From the NCBI RefSeq assembly GCF_014268445.2, contig NZ_CP077089.1, positions 4,581,501 to 4,645,500 of the forward strand: a DNA stretch of 64,000 nucleotides, written 5' to 3'. The first letter of the stretch is position 1. Each line of letters starts with the position of its first letter. A program made the translations under genes and the position numbers. Source of the stretch: Pseudomonas tensinigenes. Its GTDB lineage: Bacteria > Pseudomonadota > Gammaproteobacteria > Pseudomonadales > Pseudomonadaceae. This document shows positions 7,681-18,026 of the stretch, piece by piece. The notes under the pieces are model-generated. The model did not search any database, was not told the DNA's origin, and saw only the letters and a list, made by a program, of their open reading frames with translations.

Positions 7681-8132
7681 CACCCAGCCTGACGCGAACT
7701 CCTATACATAAACACCAAAGCCACCCCCAAACACCCCATCGCCAAAATCCGCGAACCAGACAGCTCAATCGCCGGATTCCCCAACCAGCCAAAATTATCA
7801 ATCAACATCCCCATTCCCAACTGCCCGACAATCACCGCCACCGTCGCCACAGCCGTCCCCACCACCGGCACCGCCCCGACCATCACCATCATGTACACCA
7901 CGCCAAACAGCGCCCCGGTCAACTGCCACTTCGGCACATCCAACAAACTCACCGCATGCGCCGGCTCAAAAAACAAAATCAACAAACCGGTCGAAACCGC
8001 GCCCACAACGAATGTCAGCAAACTACTGCGCAACACCCCAACGCTCTCGCCCAGACGCCCATTGATCGCCGCCTGCACACTCAACACCGCACCGGCCAAC
8101 ACCACCACCGCCAACAAAATAACCAGACTCAT
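7680..8132 (-). CDS. YdcZ-type DMT transporter (first half of a pair)
   Basis: 150 residues from ATG 8132; the preceding GTG (8135) is an alternative. About five hydrophobic helices are present, with the family-typical features QAAINGRLGE near the start, WQLTGALFGVVYMMVMVGAVPVVG in the middle and VGQLGMGMLIDNFGW later. Family: DMT_YdcZ (PF04657), half-size 5-TM proteins that probably pair as heterodimers in the inner membrane. It starts 3 nt after the stop of the related gene upstream, so the two are translationally coupled. Substrate unknown. Confidence 0.83.
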   Translation of the reverse strand: MSLVILLAVVVLAGAVLSVQAAINGRLGESVGVLRSSLLTFVVGAVSTGLLILFFEPAHAVSLLDVPKWQLTGALFGVVYMMVMVGAVPVVGTAVATVAVIVGQLGMGMLIDNFGWLGNPAIELSGSRILAMGCLGVALVFMYRSSRQAG

Positions 8133-8135
8133 CAC

Positions 8136-8621
8136 TCACCCCCGCGCAATCAAAACAAGTGCCACCACAATCAACCCCAACGCCAGCCACCGCTCGGCAT
8201 TGACCTTCTTGCGCGTCGCCCCGAACCAGCCGAAATGGTCAATCAACACACTCTTGCCCACCTGACCCGACAGAATCGCGATCATGGTCATGGCAATACC
8301 GATATGCGGCGTCGCCAGGGTCAACACCACCACGTACATCGGCCCCAAAAAACCGCCAATCAATTGCCAGCGCGGCAGATCAGTCAGTGCCGGGCCTTTT
8401 TGCGGGCCAGCGAACAACAGCAGCAAAAACAGAATCGCCGAACCCACACCAAAAATGCTCAAAGTCGCCCACAGATGCCCGACCTGCACACCCAATGGCC
8501 CGAGCAACCCCGCCTCCACCGACAAGCCCATGCCCGCGAGAATCACCAGCGGCAGCAACAACAAGCGCAATCCGGATTTCGTCGCCGGTGCACTGACACT
8601 CACCTCATCCAACGTCTGCAT
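8136..8621 (-). CDS. YdcZ-type DMT transporter (second half of a pair)
   Basis: 161 residues from ATG 8621, which has GAGTGGA 9 nt upstream; ATG 8630 is possible, and the frame to 8714 crosses the LysR promoter. It has five hydrophobic segments and the same landmarks as its neighbour (WQLIGGFLGPMYVVVLTLATPHIG, LSGQVGKSVLIDHFGWFG), so it is a diverged tandem duplicate. A pair of five-helix subunits would make the usual ten-helix DMT transporter. It is divergent from a LysR gene, probably its regulator. Confidence 0.82.
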   Translation of the reverse strand: MQTLDEVSVSAPATKSGLRLLLLPLVILAGMGLSVEAGLLGPLGVQVGHLWATLSIFGVGSAILFLLLLFAGPQKGPALTDLPRWQLIGGFLGPMYVVVLTLATPHIGIAMTMIAILSGQVGKSVLIDHFGWFGATRKKVNAERWLALGLIVVALVLIARG

Positions 8622-8734
8622 AAACAACATTCCACTCAAGTAAACGATGGCGCGGATTATCGGCTGGCCAAGCTGTGCGATAAATGGGAGCATCCGGACA
8701 ACACTTTTGCGCAACTCGCACAGCAGGACGAACG

Positions 8735-9670
8735 ATGCACGGGCTCAACGAACTCGGATTCAAAGCGCTAAGGCTGTTTGTCGCGGTACTCGACCACGGC
8801 AGTTTCTCCGAAGTGGCCCGCCGTGAAGGCGTGGCGCCCTCCTCGATCTCCCGGCAGATCCAGTTGATGGAACAGGCGCTGAACCAGCAATTGCTCTACC
8901 GCCACACCCGCGCCGTCACGCCGACCGAAGCTGGGCGCATGCTCGGTCACCATGCGCGGCTGGTGCTGGTACAACTGGAAGAAGCCGAACAGGCGTTGCA
9001 GGAGCAGCAAAGCGAACCCACCGGTCTGGTGCGCATCAACGCCCCGGTGGTGTTCGGCCAACGGCATCTGACGCCGTGGCTGGGCCAGTTGTGCGCGCGC
9101 TATCCGAAGCTGCAACTGGATATCCAGCAGACTGACCATTACGTCGACCCGCTTCAGGAAGGCGCGGATCTGCTATTTCGCATCGGCCCGTTGCACGACT
9201 CGAGCATGCAGGCGCGGATTGTGGCGCCGCATCGCTTTCAGGTCGCAGCCAGTCCGGCTTATCTCAAGCGCCACGGTACGCCGCAGAAACCCGAAGATCT
9301 GGCGCAACACCAATGCCTGGCTTACAAAGGCGCGACCGGCCAGCAGCGCTGGTTTTTCCGCCGCGATGGCGAGGACTGGACGCCGTATTCGGTGAGAGGT
9401 CCGATCACCGGCAACCACGCTGACACCCTCACCCAAGCGGCCGAGCAAGGTTTGGGGCTGGTGATGTTTCCGTCGTGGCTGATTGGTGAGGCGGTGCGCG
9501 ACGGCACGCTGGTGCCGGTGCTGGGGGAGTATCAGGTGTCGAACAGTCTGGAGCCGCAGCAGATTGCGGTGTTGTGGCCGGGGAGCCGGCGGTTGTCGGT
9601 GAAGGTGCGGACGGTGATTGATTTCTTTATCGAATGCTTTGGCGAAGTGCCCTACTGGGATAGACCTTGA
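8735..9670 (+). CDS. LysR-family regulator
   Basis: 311 residues from ATG 8735; the frame extends upstream but into the promoter region. Residues ~10-68 form the winged HTH (ALRLFVAVLDHGSFSEVARREGVAPSSISRQIQLMEQALNQQLLYRHTR). The rest is a LysR substrate-binding domain of the CrgA-like type (VRINAPVVFGQRHLTPWLGQL). It is divergent from the YdcZ pair across 113 bp, the usual layout for a LysR protein controlling its neighbour. Ligand unknown. Confidence 0.9.
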   Translation: MHGLNELGFKALRLFVAVLDHGSFSEVARREGVAPSSISRQIQLMEQALNQQLLYRHTRAVTPTEAGRMLGHHARLVLVQLEEAEQALQEQQSEPTGLVRINAPVVFGQRHLTPWLGQLCARYPKLQLDIQQTDHYVDPLQEGADLLFRIGPLHDSSMQARIVAPHRFQVAASPAYLKRHGTPQKPEDLAQHQCLAYKGATGQQRWFFRRDGEDWTPYSVRGPITGNHADTLTQAAEQGLGLVMFPSWLIGEAVRDGTLVPVLGEYQVSNSLEPQQIAVLWPGSRRLSVKVRTVIDFFIECFGEVPYWDRP

Positions 9671-9688
9671 GGAGCTGAAGATCAAAAG

Positions 9689-9866
9689 CCCCTCACCCTA
9701 GCCCTCTCCCGGAGGGAGAGGGGACTGATTGGGGGATGCTGTGGAACTACGCCGACCTGAAACAGCTTTACCGAATCCATAATCGACTGAATCTTTCAGG
9801 TCGATGTATGACGCAAGACACCTCGGTCAGTCCCCTCTCCCTCGGGGAGAGGGCTAGGGTGAGGGG
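9689..9866. repeat. C/T-rich mirror-armed repeat, copy B
   Basis: Arms CCCCTCACCCTAGCCCTCTCCC and GGAGAGGGCTAGGGTGAGGGG close a ~130-bp interior that includes CGCCGACCTGAAACAGC and its inverse CTGAATCTTTCAGGTCG. It fills the gap between the convergent LysR and chemoreceptor genes. Confidence 0.87.
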
Positions 9867-9878
9867 CTTCTCAAGCTG

Positions 9879-11561
9879 TCAAATACGGAACTGGCCCACG
9901 AGTTTGCCCAAGCGCTGCCCCAGCTCCGCCAGACTGCGTGACGTCTGCGCACCCAACTGCGTTTCATCAGCCACGTTATCCACCGCCACCGCAATCTGAT
10001 GCACGCTGCGGTTGATCTCTTCGGCCACCGCCGTCTGCTCTTCCGCCGCGCTGGCAATCTGCGCGTTCATCGAGTTGATCGTCGCAATCAACGATGCCAT
10101 CGCGTCGAGCGAAGCGCCGGCCTGATTGGCTTGCTGTGAAGTGCCGTCACCCGCCTCGCTGGAGCGGCGCATCGCTTCCACGGCCTGCTGCGTACCCGCC
10201 TGCAAACGATCGATCATCCCCTGAATTTCCTGGGTACTGATCTGCGTGCGACTGGCCAATGCCCGCACTTCGTCCGCCACCACGGCAAACCCGCGTCCAG
10301 CCTCACCGGCGCGCGCTGCTTCAATCGCCGCGTTCAATGCCAACAGGTTGGTCTGCTCGGCAATCGAACGAATCACCCCCAGCACGCCAACAATCGACGT
10401 CACGTCCTGCTGCAGGCTGTCGAGCGACACGCCGCTGCTGCGGATGTCATCGACCAGCGCATGGATCTGTTTGATGCTGCCGGCCACCACGCGCTTGGCG
10501 CTCTGGCCTTCTTCGTCGGTCTGCTGGGCGGCGACGGCGGCGTTCTGCGCGCTCTTGGCCACTTCTTGTGCGGCGGCGGACATTTCATTGATGGCGGTGG
10601 CGACCTGATCGGTTTCGTGACGCTGACGCTCCATCGCCTGATCGGAACGCTGGGCCTGATCGGACACTTGCGTCACCAGCCCGGTCAGTTGCGTGGTCAT
10701 CTCGGTGATCTGCCGCACCAGGCCATGGATCTTGTCGACGAAGCGGTTGAACGAGCCAGCCAGTTCGCCGAGTTCGTCCTGACTGGTGATGTTCAGTCGG
10801 CGGGTCAGATCGCCCTCACCCGCCGCGATGTCATCAAGGTTGGCTTTCATCAGGGTCAACGGACGCAAAATGGTATTGGCCAGCAGCATCCCCGCTGCCG
10901 CAATCACCAACAGCACTACCACCGCCACGCCGACGATGCTCAGCACCACGCCTTGCACACGTTCCTGCACCTGCGCTTCGACCAACGCCACTTGTGCCTC
11001 GATGCCGTCGAGGTTGACCGACGTACCGACCGCCATGTCCCACTTCGCCAGGTATTCGGTGTAGCCGAGTTTCGGCACCAGCACCTTGGCATTACCCGGC
11101 AACGGCGAGCTGTACTGCAGATAGTGCGTGCCGTCCTTCGCCACTTTAACCAGACCGAGATTGACGTAAACGCCATTCGGATCGCGGTTGTCCTTGAAAC
11201 TTTTGCCCACGCCTTCGGGGTCGTTGGCCTTGAACAGGCGCACGGTCTCGGAGTCGTAGCCGAAGAAGTAGCCGTCCTTGCCGTAACGAATGCCCGACAG
11301 CAGTTTGATCGCTTGCGCGCGCGCCTCGTTATCACCCGGCGCGGCCGCGTCGTACAGCGGTTTGATCGTGGTCATGGCCACGGCGACGTAACTTTGCAGA
11401 GTGGCTTTGGCATCGCCGAGCAGGCGTTCGCGGGTCTGTTCGACCTCTTTGTGCGCCTGTTCCTGGAGGATGAACAGCGTGGTCAGGCTGATGACCAGCG
11501 CAAAGAGCAACACCGGGAGAACGGCGAGGGAGAGGACTTTAGCCTTGAGGCTCAGGCGCAT
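9879..11561 (-). CDS. methyl-accepting chemotaxis protein, single-Cache sensor
   Basis: 560 residues. TM1 spans about 9-32. The periplasmic part (residues ~35-185) has [22 protein letters not shown] and [14 protein letters not shown], typical of sCache_2 sensors that bind small carboxylates. TM2 spans ~190-215, followed by HAMP ([28 protein letters not shown]). The signalling hairpin tip is [35 protein letters not shown]. It lacks a C-terminal CheR-binding pentapeptide (ends GQFRI). It would work with the flagellar Che array. Ligand unknown. Confidence 0.92.
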   Translation of the reverse strand: MRLSLKAKVLSLAVLPVLLFALVISLTTLFILQEQAHKEVEQTRERLLGDAKATLQSYVAVAMTTIKPLYDAAAPGDNEARAQAIKLLSGIRYGKDGYFFGYDSETVRLFKANDPEGVGKSFKDNRDPNGVYVNLGLVKVAKDGTHYLQYSSPLPGNAKVLVPKLGYTEYLAKWDMAVGTSVNLDGIEAQVALVEAQVQERVQGVVLSIVGVAVVVLLVIAAAGMLLANTILRPLTLMKANLDDIAAGEGDLTRRLNITSQDELGELAGSFNRFVDKIHGLVRQITEMTTQLTGLVTQVSDQAQRSDQAMERQRHETDQVATAINEMSAAAQEVAKSAQNAAVAAQQTDEEGQSAKRVVAGSIKQIHALVDDIRSSGVSLDSLQQDVTSIVGVLGVIRSIAEQTNLLALNAAIEAARAGEAGRGFAVVADEVRALASRTQISTQEIQGMIDRLQAGTQQAVEAMRRSSEAGDGTSQQANQAGASLDAMASLIATINSMNAQIASAAEEQTAVAEEINRSVHQIAVAVDNVADETQLGAQTSRSLAELGQRLGKLVGQFRI

Positions 11562-11655
11562 TGTGGGAGCTCACTCTTTTGGTTTTATTGGCGTGGTTAA
11601 AGGCTTTAACGGCACGTCATCACAAAAGTTGAGCACAGCAATCACCCCATCCCCC

Positions 11656-11744
11656 TGTGGGAGCGAGCTTGCTCGCGAAGGCGTCGTGTCAGTCAACCCT
11701 TAAGTCACTGATACACCGCTTTCGCGAGCAAGCTCGCTCCCACA
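11656..11744. repeat. REP doublet, GAGCTTGCTCGC variant
   Basis: Both arms carry GAGCTTGCTCGCGA / TCGCGAGCAAGCTC instead of GAGCCTGCTCGC; the change is compensated in the opposite arm. It lies between the antiporter and chemoreceptor genes. Confidence 0.88.
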
Positions 11745-11759
11745 GGAGATCGGTGGGGT

Positions 11760-13076
11760 TCAGAGAACCATCGCGGCCACCCAGCCGAACGCCAGCAACG
11801 GCAGGTTGTAGTGCAGGAACGTCGGCACCACGGTGTCCCAGATGTGGTGATGCTGGCCGTCGATGTTCAGCCCGGAGGTCGGGCCCAGCGTCGAATCCGA
11901 AGCAGGCGAACCGGCATCGCCCAGCGCGCCGGCGGTACCAACGATGCAGACAATAGCGATCGGACTGAAGCCCAGTTGCACGCACAGCGGCACGAAAATC
12001 ACCGCCAGGATCGGTACGGTCGAGAAGGACGAACCAATGCCCATGGTCACCAGCAACCCCACCAGCAACATCATCAAGGCACCGATGCCCTTGCTGTGAT
12101 CGATCCACGCCGCCGACGTTTGCACCAGTGTCTGCACTTCCCCGGTGGCCTTGATCACTTCGCCGAAACCGGAAGACGCGATCATGATGAAGCCGATCAT
12201 CGCCATCATCTTCATGCCTTCGGTAAACAGATCATCGGTCTCACGCCACTTGACGATGCCGGACGCCGAGAAGATCAGAAAGCCAGCCAGCGCGCCGATA
12301 ATCATCGAGTCCAGCAACAACTGAATAATGAACGCGGCGGCAATCGCCACACCGGCAATCATCAGGCTGAGCGGGTTGTACTGCACCGCCACCTGTTCGA
12401 CTTGCTCGATCTTCGCCAGGTCATAAACGCGTTTCTTGCGGTAGCTGATAAAGGCAATGCCCAGCCCCACCAACATGCCCAGCGCCGGAATGCCCATGGC
12501 GTGGGTGACGTTGATGCCACTGATGTCGACGCCACTGCGCGCAACATTCGCCAACAAAATCTCATTGAGGAAAATGTTACCGAAGCCTACCGGGAGGAAC
12601 ATGTACGGCGTGATCAGACCGAACGTCATGACGCAGGCGATCAAGCGACGGTCGAGTTGCAGCTTGGTCAGCACATATAGAAGCGGCGGCACCAGCAACG
12701 GAATGAACGCGATGTGGATCGGCAGGATGTTCTGCGAAGCGATCGCCACCACCCACAACAGGCCGATCAGCAGCCATTTGACACTGCCGCCGCCCGTCGC
12801 ATGTTGACGGTCGACCATCGCCAGCGCCTTGTCGGCCAAGGCGTGGGCCAGGCCCGACTTGGCAATCGCCACGGCGAAAGCGCCGAGCAACGCGTAGGAC
12901 AACGCCACCGTCGCACCACCGCCCAAGCCACTGTTGAAAGCCTTGAGTGTGGCATCGATGCCCAGGCCACCGGTGAGGCCGCCGACCAGCGCGCCAACGA
13001 TCAAGGCGATCACTACGTGCACGCGGGACAGGCTGAGAATCAGCATGACGCCGACTGCCGCTATGACTGCATTCAT
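11760..13076 (-). CDS. YuiF/NhaC-like Na+/H+ antiporter-family permease
   Basis: 438 residues with about 11-12 hydrophobic helices. Landmarks are [27 protein letters not shown], the loop [28 protein letters not shown], and late [25 protein letters not shown]. These are features of the Na+/H+ antiporter family that contains YuiF, some members of which are suspected amino-acid (histidine) permeases. GAGG lies about 7 nt before the ATG. Isolated gene, so ion or substrate choice cannot be settled from context. Confidence 0.8.
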   Translation of the reverse strand: MNAVIAAVGVMLILSLSRVHVVIALIVGALVGGLTGGLGIDATLKAFNSGLGGGATVALSYALLGAFAVAIAKSGLAHALADKALAMVDRQHATGGGSVKWLLIGLLWVVAIASQNILPIHIAFIPLLVPPLLYVLTKLQLDRRLIACVMTFGLITPYMFLPVGFGNIFLNEILLANVARSGVDISGINVTHAMGIPALGMLVGLGIAFISYRKKRVYDLAKIEQVEQVAVQYNPLSLMIAGVAIAAAFIIQLLLDSMIIGALAGFLIFSASGIVKWRETDDLFTEGMKMMAMIGFIMIASSGFGEVIKATGEVQTLVQTSAAWIDHSKGIGALMMLLVGLLVTMGIGSSFSTVPILAVIFVPLCVQLGFSPIAIVCIVGTAGALGDAGSPASDSTLGPTSGLNIDGQHHHIWDTVVPTFLHYNLPLLAFGWVAAMVL

Positions 13077-13203
13077 TTCACTACCTCAAAAAACACTGCG
13101 GTGGAAAACCGACCGCCAGACAGAATGAGTCCGCCAAAGCTTAACCGGCGGATTTGCAAAGAGGGTCTTATTAGAAGGGCGCGCACTGTGAATGAAGCAG
13201 CGG

Positions 13204-13255
13204 CAAGCTGCAAGTCACAAGCGGCAAGCTTTTGCGTTTTTTCACTTGCAGCTTG
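13204..13255. repeat. inverted repeat CAAGCTGCAAG / CTTGCAGCTTG
   Basis: An 11-bp perfect inverted repeat around 30 nt that itself contains CAAGCGGCAAGC. It belongs to the CAAGCTGCAAG intergenic family of Pseudomonas. It lies in the 257-bp gap between two divergent genes, 80 bp before the chemoreceptor start; the remainder of the gap shows no clear promoter. Confidence 0.75.
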
Positions 13256-13333
13256 CGGCTGGAAGCTCAAGAAAGCTGCTCTTGGGCCGTTACAGTGCAA
13301 AGTCTCAGATATTTATCGAATAAGGACGTCTCC

Positions 13334-15481
13334 ATGTCGCTCAGACAACTTTCCATCCAATGGAAAATCACCCTGCTCGCCGGCCTCTGCCTGGCCGGTA
13401 TTGTGACCCTGTTGGTCGGTCTTTCGCTGTATCGCATGGAGCACAGTTCTGCACTGGTGAAAGCTTCGAGCATGGAAATGCTCACCGAGTCGGCGCAAGC
13501 GCGCATCGAGTCGCAAGGTGAAGTGCAGGCCGCCGGCATTCGCCAGCAGTTCATGGACGCCTATCAATATGGCCACGGCTTCTCGCGGCAGGTGCTGTTC
13601 CTGCGCGAACAAGCCGAGAAGCGTTTCCTCGATGCCTTCGACCTGCGTGAGGATATGACCCGTCAGGTCAAATCGGCGCTGCAAGCCAACCCGGACTTGC
13701 TCGGTCTGTCGCTGGTGTTCGAAGCCAACGCCTTGGACGGCAAGGACGAATTGTTCGCCGGCCAAGCCGAATTGGGCAGCAACGACAAGGGCCGTTTCGC
13801 CCTGTACTGGTCGCAACCGACGCCAGGTAAAGTCACCTCGATGGCCCTGCCGGAAAGCGACATGGCCGACACCAGCACCGGCCCTAGCGGCCAAGCCGCG
13901 AACGCCTGGTTTACCTGCCCGCGTGCCACGCTCAAGCCGTGTGTAATCGAACCGTACTTCTATGTGATCGACGGCCAGAAGGTGCTGATGACCAGCATCG
14001 TCTTCCCGCTGATGGTCAACGGCAAAGTCATCGCCTCGCTGTCGGTCGATATCAACCTCAACAGCCTGCAAGCGATCAGTCAGGGCGCGAGCAAGAAGCT
14101 CTATGACGGCCAGACCGCCGTGAGCATCATCAGCCCCGCCGGCCTGCTCGCCGGTTACAGCCCGGACGCCGGCAAACTCAGCCAGCGTCTGGATGCCGTG
14201 GACAAAATCAGCGGCGCCGAACTGCTGAGCAAACTCGCTTCCACCAGCAGCGTCAGCAGCCTGCACAGCAACGGTCAGTTGAAAGTGCTGTCGCCGTTCC
14301 CGCCGATTCCCGGCGGCCCGTCGTGGGGCGTTTTGCTCGATGTACCGGAGAAAGTGCTGGTCAGCCGTGCCGAAGCGCTCAAGCAACAACTGGACGCGAG
14401 CAACAACTCCGGCACGCTGATCGAATTGAGTCTCGGCGTGCTGGCCGCGCTAATCGGCTTGCTGCTGGTGTGGCTGATGGCGCGCAGCGTGACCAAACCG
14501 ATCCTCGGCGTAGCACACATGCTCGAAGATATCGCCAGCGGTGAAGGTGATCTGACCCGCCGTCTGGCCTATGACAAAAAGGACGAACTCGGGCAACTGG
14601 CCGGTTGGTTCAACAAGTTCCTCGACAAGTTGCAGCCGATCATCGCCGAAGTGAAACGCTCGGTGCAGGACGCGCGCAACACCGCCGATCAGTCCTCAGC
14701 GATTGCGACCCAGACCAGCGCCGGCATGGAGCAGCAATATCGGCAGGTCGATCAGGTCGCCACTGCCTCCCACGAAATGAGCGCCACCGCACAAGACGTC
14801 GCCCGCAGCGCCGCGCAGGCTGCCGAAGCGGCCAAGGATGCTGATCGCGCGACCCGCCAGGGCCTGACCGTGATCGACCGCACTACCGCGAGCATCGACA
14901 CCCTCGCCGCCGACATGAGCGCGGCGATGGTGCAAGTCGAAGGTCTGGCGGCCAACAGCGAGAAGATCGGCGCGGTGCTGGAAACCATTCGTGCCATCGC
15001 CGAACAAACCAACTTGTTGGCGCTCAACGCCGCGATCGAAGCGGCGCGTGCCGGTGAGGCCGGCCGTGGTTTTGCCGTGGTCGCCGACGAAGTCCGCAAC
15101 CTCGCCCGCCGCACACAGGAATCGGTGGAAGAGACCCGTCAGGTCATCGAGCAGTTGCAGAGCGGTACGCAGGATGTGGTCGGGTCGATGGGCAACAGCC
15201 ATCGTCAGGCTCAGGGTAGCGTTGAACAGGTTGGCCAGGCCGTGACCGCGCTGCGCCAGATTGGCGACGCGGTGACGGTGATCAGTGACATGAATCTGCA
15301 GATTGCCAGCGCCGCTGAAGAGCAGAGTGCGGTGGCCGAGGAGATCAATAACAACGTGGCGACGATCCGTGATGTCACGGAGTCGTTGTCCGGTCAGGCG
15401 AATGAGTCGGCGCGGGTGAGCCAGTCGCTCAATAGTCTGGCGAATCAGCAGCAGAGTTTGATGGATCAGTTTCGGGTGTGA
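13334..15481 (+). CDS. methyl-accepting chemotaxis protein, double-Cache-type sensor
   Basis: 715 residues from ATG 13334 with AAGGA 7 nt before; an upstream in-frame start at 13232 would bury the repeat. TM1 is ~13-33. The long periplasmic region (~34-380) ends with [14 protein letters not shown], typical of the dCache end. TM2 spans ~385-415, then HAMP ([28 protein letters not shown]). The signalling tip [39 protein letters not shown] is complete. Two periplasmic cysteines ([12 protein letters not shown]) might form a disulfide. Ligand unknown; the canonical dCache amino-acid-binding motif was not picked out. Confidence 0.92.
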   Translation: MSLRQLSIQWKITLLAGLCLAGIVTLLVGLSLYRMEHSSALVKASSMEMLTESAQARIESQGEVQAAGIRQQFMDAYQYGHGFSRQVLFLREQAEKRFLDAFDLREDMTRQVKSALQANPDLLGLSLVFEANALDGKDELFAGQAELGSNDKGRFALYWSQPTPGKVTSMALPESDMADTSTGPSGQAANAWFTCPRATLKPCVIEPYFYVIDGQKVLMTSIVFPLMVNGKVIASLSVDINLNSLQAISQGASKKLYDGQTAVSIISPAGLLAGYSPDAGKLSQRLDAVDKISGAELLSKLASTSSVSSLHSNGQLKVLSPFPPIPGGPSWGVLLDVPEKVLVSRAEALKQQLDASNNSGTLIELSLGVLAALIGLLLVWLMARSVTKPILGVAHMLEDIASGEGDLTRRLAYDKKDELGQLAGWFNKFLDKLQPIIAEVKRSVQDARNTADQSSAIATQTSAGMEQQYRQVDQVATASHEMSATAQDVARSAAQAAEAAKDADRATRQGLTVIDRTTASIDTLAADMSAAMVQVEGLAANSEKIGAVLETIRAIAEQTNLLALNAAIEAARAGEAGRGFAVVADEVRNLARRTQESVEETRQVIEQLQSGTQDVVGSMGNSHRQAQGSVEQVGQAVTALRQIGDAVTVISDMNLQIASAAEEQSAVAEEINNNVATIRDVTESLSGQANESARVSQSLNSLANQQQSLMDQFRV

Positions 15482-15512
15482 TTCTGGATTGGCGGGGTGT
15501 CAGTTGGATTCC

Positions 15513-15720
15513 CCCCCTCACCCCAGCCCTCTCCCCCAAGGGGGGCGAGGGGGAAAGGGAGCCGATCTCCGTGCCATTCAAAACCTGAGTTCGGCTCGGT
15601 ATTTCAGGTCTCGGGGAAGCTTTCAAAACCTGAGTTCGACTCGGTATCTCACGTCGGCGTACCTCTCCCAAACAACGCGGTCAGTCCCCTCTCCCTCTGG
15701 GAGAGGGTTAGGGTGAGGGG
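15513..15720. repeat. C/T-rich mirror-armed repeat, copy C
   Basis: The left arm CCCCTCACCCCAGCCCTCTCCC and right arm GGGAGAGGGTTAGGGTGAGGGG flank an interior with two tandem copies of TTCAAAACCTGAGTTCG[G/A]CTCGGTATTTCAGGTC-like sequence. It is the longest of the three copies because of that internal duplication, and it lies between the convergent chemoreceptor and kinase genes. Confidence 0.85.
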
Positions 15721-15732
15721 CTTCTAAAAGAC

Positions 15733-17046
15733 TCACCGCCGAGGCAACTCGATCACCACCTTCAGCCCGCCCCACTCACTTTCCCCCAACACCAGCAAGC
15801 CGCCCCAGGTCTCGACAATATCGCGGACAATCCCCAGCCCCAACCCATGCCCGTGGGTCTGCTCATCCAGCCGCGTGCCCCGGCTGAACACCTCAGTGCG
15901 CTGCTCTTCGGGAATCCCCGGGCCGTCATCTTCCACGCTCAGGGCAAAGCCATCCGAACGCTCAATCACACTCAGACGTACTTCGGCATCCGCCCACTTG
16001 CAGGCGTTGTCCAAAAGATTGCCGAGCAACTCAAGCAAATCCTCACGATCCCACGGCAACTGCAACCCCGCCGGCGCGACATAACTCAACGCCAGATGCT
16101 CGCCGTGAATCATGTTCAACGTAGCGAGCAACCCCGGCAATTCCGCATCGCAATCAAACAGTGCCCCCGGCAACGCATCACCGGACAGCCGCGCACGGTT
16201 CAACTCGCGATTGAGCCGCTGCTGCACCTGCTCCAGCTGTTCCTTGAGCACCTTGCGCAACTCGGGATGCGCATCGAGTTTTTCGCTGGAGGCCAGACTC
16301 AACAGCACCGCCAGCGGCGTTTTCAACGCGTGCCCGAGATTGCCCAAGGCATTGCGTGAACGCTTCAGGCTGTCTTCGGTGTGCGCGAGCAAATGGTTGA
16401 TCTGCGCCACCAGCGGTTCCAGCTCCACCGGCACCTGATCATCCAGTTGCGAGCGCTGACCCTGCTGCAATTGCGCGATCTGTTCGCGAGCCCTTTCCAG
16501 CGGTTTCAGCGCGCGGCGCACGGTCAAGCGCTGCAAGAACAGAATCAGCAGCAACGCCGCCAGCCCAAGGCCGAGGCCGATCTGGCGCATGCGCTGAAAG
16601 CTCTCGCGCACCGGCGTGTAATCCTGCGCGACGCTGATCGAAATCGACTGGCCCAAACGTCGATAATCCGAGCGCAGCACCAGCAACTGCTGACCGTCCG
16701 GGCCCAGTTGCAGGTTGCTGTGCAGACCGGGATGGTCGAGCAACGGCAGGTCCTGATCCCACAACGAACGTGAGCGCCAATGGCTTTCGGCAAAGTCGAT
16801 CCGGAAGTAATGCCCGGAAAACGGCCGCTGATAGGCCGGTGACAAATGCCGCTCATCCAGTTGCAGGCCTTGCGGCCCGCGCACCAATGCCACCAGCAGA
16901 CTTTCGCTGTCGTTGCGCAGACCGGCTTCCAGGTAGCGCTGCAAACCCACTTCGAACAACCACAGACTGGTTTGCGCCACCACTACACCGACGACCACCA
17001 TCACGCTGATCAAACCCAGGCTCAAGCGGCGCTGGATCGACCTCAC
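15733..17046 (-). CDS. sensor histidine kinase, BqsS/CarS-like
   Basis: 437 residues. TM1 is ~10-32 and TM2 ~156-172, with a ~120-residue periplasmic sensor between. HAMP follows. The H box [13 protein letters not shown] has phospho-acceptor H239, and the ATPase part has [18 protein letters not shown] and [12 protein letters not shown] 17046 overlaps the regulator's TGA by 4 nt, so translation is coupled. The gene order PepSY, PepSY, regulator, kinase matches the bqsPQRS (carRS) operon of P. aeruginosa, which responds to Fe(II) and calcium. The RExxE Fe(II)-sensing motif described for BqsS is not visible in this periplasmic segment (nearest is RNDSE at 44-48), so the signal may differ. Confidence 0.82.
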   Translation of the reverse strand: MRSIQRRLSLGLISVMVVVGVVVAQTSLWLFEVGLQRYLEAGLRNDSESLLVALVRGPQGLQLDERHLSPAYQRPFSGHYFRIDFAESHWRSRSLWDQDLPLLDHPGLHSNLQLGPDGQQLLVLRSDYRRLGQSISISVAQDYTPVRESFQRMRQIGLGLGLAALLLILFLQRLTVRRALKPLERAREQIAQLQQGQRSQLDDQVPVELEPLVAQINHLLAHTEDSLKRSRNALGNLGHALKTPLAVLLSLASSEKLDAHPELRKVLKEQLEQVQQRLNRELNRARLSGDALPGALFDCDAELPGLLATLNMIHGEHLALSYVAPAGLQLPWDREDLLELLGNLLDNACKWADAEVRLSVIERSDGFALSVEDDGPGIPEEQRTEVFSRGTRLDEQTHGHGLGLGIVRDIVETWGGLLVLGESEWGGLKVVIELPRR

Positions 17047-17711
17047 GAAGCTTGCCCGCCGAACAGGTAACCCTGGCCGCGACGGGTTTCGATCACGCTT
17101 TTGCCGAGCTTGCGCCGCAGATGATTGACGTGCACTTCGAGGACGTTGGAGTCGCGCTCGGTTTCACCGTCGTAGAGGTGTTCGGCGAGGTGGCTTTTGG
17201 AGAGGATCTGCTCAGGGTGCAGCATGAAATAGCGCAGCAGACGGAATTCGGCAGCGGTCAGTTGAATGTCGGCGCCGTCGCGAACCACGCATTGCCGACC
17301 CTCGTCCAGATGCAGGCCGGCCGCCTGCAACGTCGGCTGATTGGCCTGCCCTTTGGAGCGGCGCAACAACGACTGAATGCGCAGTTGCAGCTCTTCAGGA
17401 TGGAACGGTTTGGTCAGGTAATCATCGGCACCGGCCTTCAGGCCTTCGATGCGCTCAGCCCAGGAATCGCGCGCCGTGAGGATCAGCACCGGAATTGCCA
17501 GACCGCCGGCGCGCCACTGCGCGAGCACCTCAAGCCCCGGCACGCCCGGCAGGCCGAGGTCGAGAATGATCAGGTCATACGGCTCGCTGCTGCCCTGATA
17601 CAGCGCATCACGACCGTCCGCCAGCCAATCCACAGCGTAGCCTTGGCGTTGCAGGCCGGCGAGCAGTTCGTCGGCCAGCGGTACATGGTCTTCCACCAAT
17701 AGCAAACGCAT
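17043..17711 (-). CDS. OmpR-family response regulator, BqsR/CarR-like
   Basis: 222 residues. The receiver domain has the acidic pair ED at 7-8, phospho-acceptor D51 (ILDLGLPG) and the later K of [11 protein letters not shown]. The C-terminal winged helix contains [34 protein letters not shown] and [11 protein letters not shown]. It sits between a PepSY gene (3 nt upstream) and its kinase (4-nt overlap). From memory the sequence resembles the PA2657 protein closely, supporting the BqsR/CarR assignment, but this was not aligned. Confidence 0.87.
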   Translation of the reverse strand: MRLLLVEDHVPLADELLAGLQRQGYAVDWLADGRDALYQGSSEPYDLIILDLGLPGVPGLEVLAQWRAGGLAIPVLILTARDSWAERIEGLKAGADDYLTKPFHPEELQLRIQSLLRRSKGQANQPTLQAAGLHLDEGRQCVVRDGADIQLTAAEFRLLRYFMLHPEQILSKSHLAEHLYDGETERDSNVLEVHVNHLRRKLGKSVIETRRGQGYLFGGQAS

Positions 17712-17714
17712 CGA

Positions 17715-18026
17715 TCAATCTTCCTTGTCTTTCACAAGTTCGCCGGTATCGGCCTTCAAATGCAGCTCACGGGCGACACCTTCGACGGTGAGCAACTCGA
17801 CTTCATAAATGTAGACGTCGTGTTTTTCTTCCAGCTCGACTTCCAGCAACTTTGCGCCGGGATAGCGATCCATCGCCTGCTGCAGCACTTGCTCCAGCGG
17901 CAGGATCACGCCCTGCTTGCGTAGATTCAGGGCTTCGTCCGGACCGAGGTCGCGAGCCATCGCCGTCGAGCAACACATCACCAGCGCCAACGCCGTGCGG
18001 CGGGTGGCGCGAACATTAACCTTCAT
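17715..18026 (-). CDS. secreted PepSY-domain protein (BqsQ-like position)
   Basis: 103 residues from ATG 18026, which overlaps the upstream stop by one base (TAATG). It has a signal peptide (ends STAMA), then a single PepSY unit with ALNLRKQGVILPLEQVLQQAMDRYPGAKLLEVELEEK and YIYEVELLTVEGVARELHLKADTGELV. PepSY proteins are periplasmic and are thought to bind or restrain partner proteins. It is a tandem paralogue of the next protein upstream; both begin the mature chain with ARDLGPDEAL. Confidence 0.85.
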   Translation of the reverse strand: MKVNVRATRRTALALVMCCSTAMARDLGPDEALNLRKQGVILPLEQVLQQAMDRYPGAKLLEVELEEKHDVYIYEVELLTVEGVARELHLKADTGELVKDKED

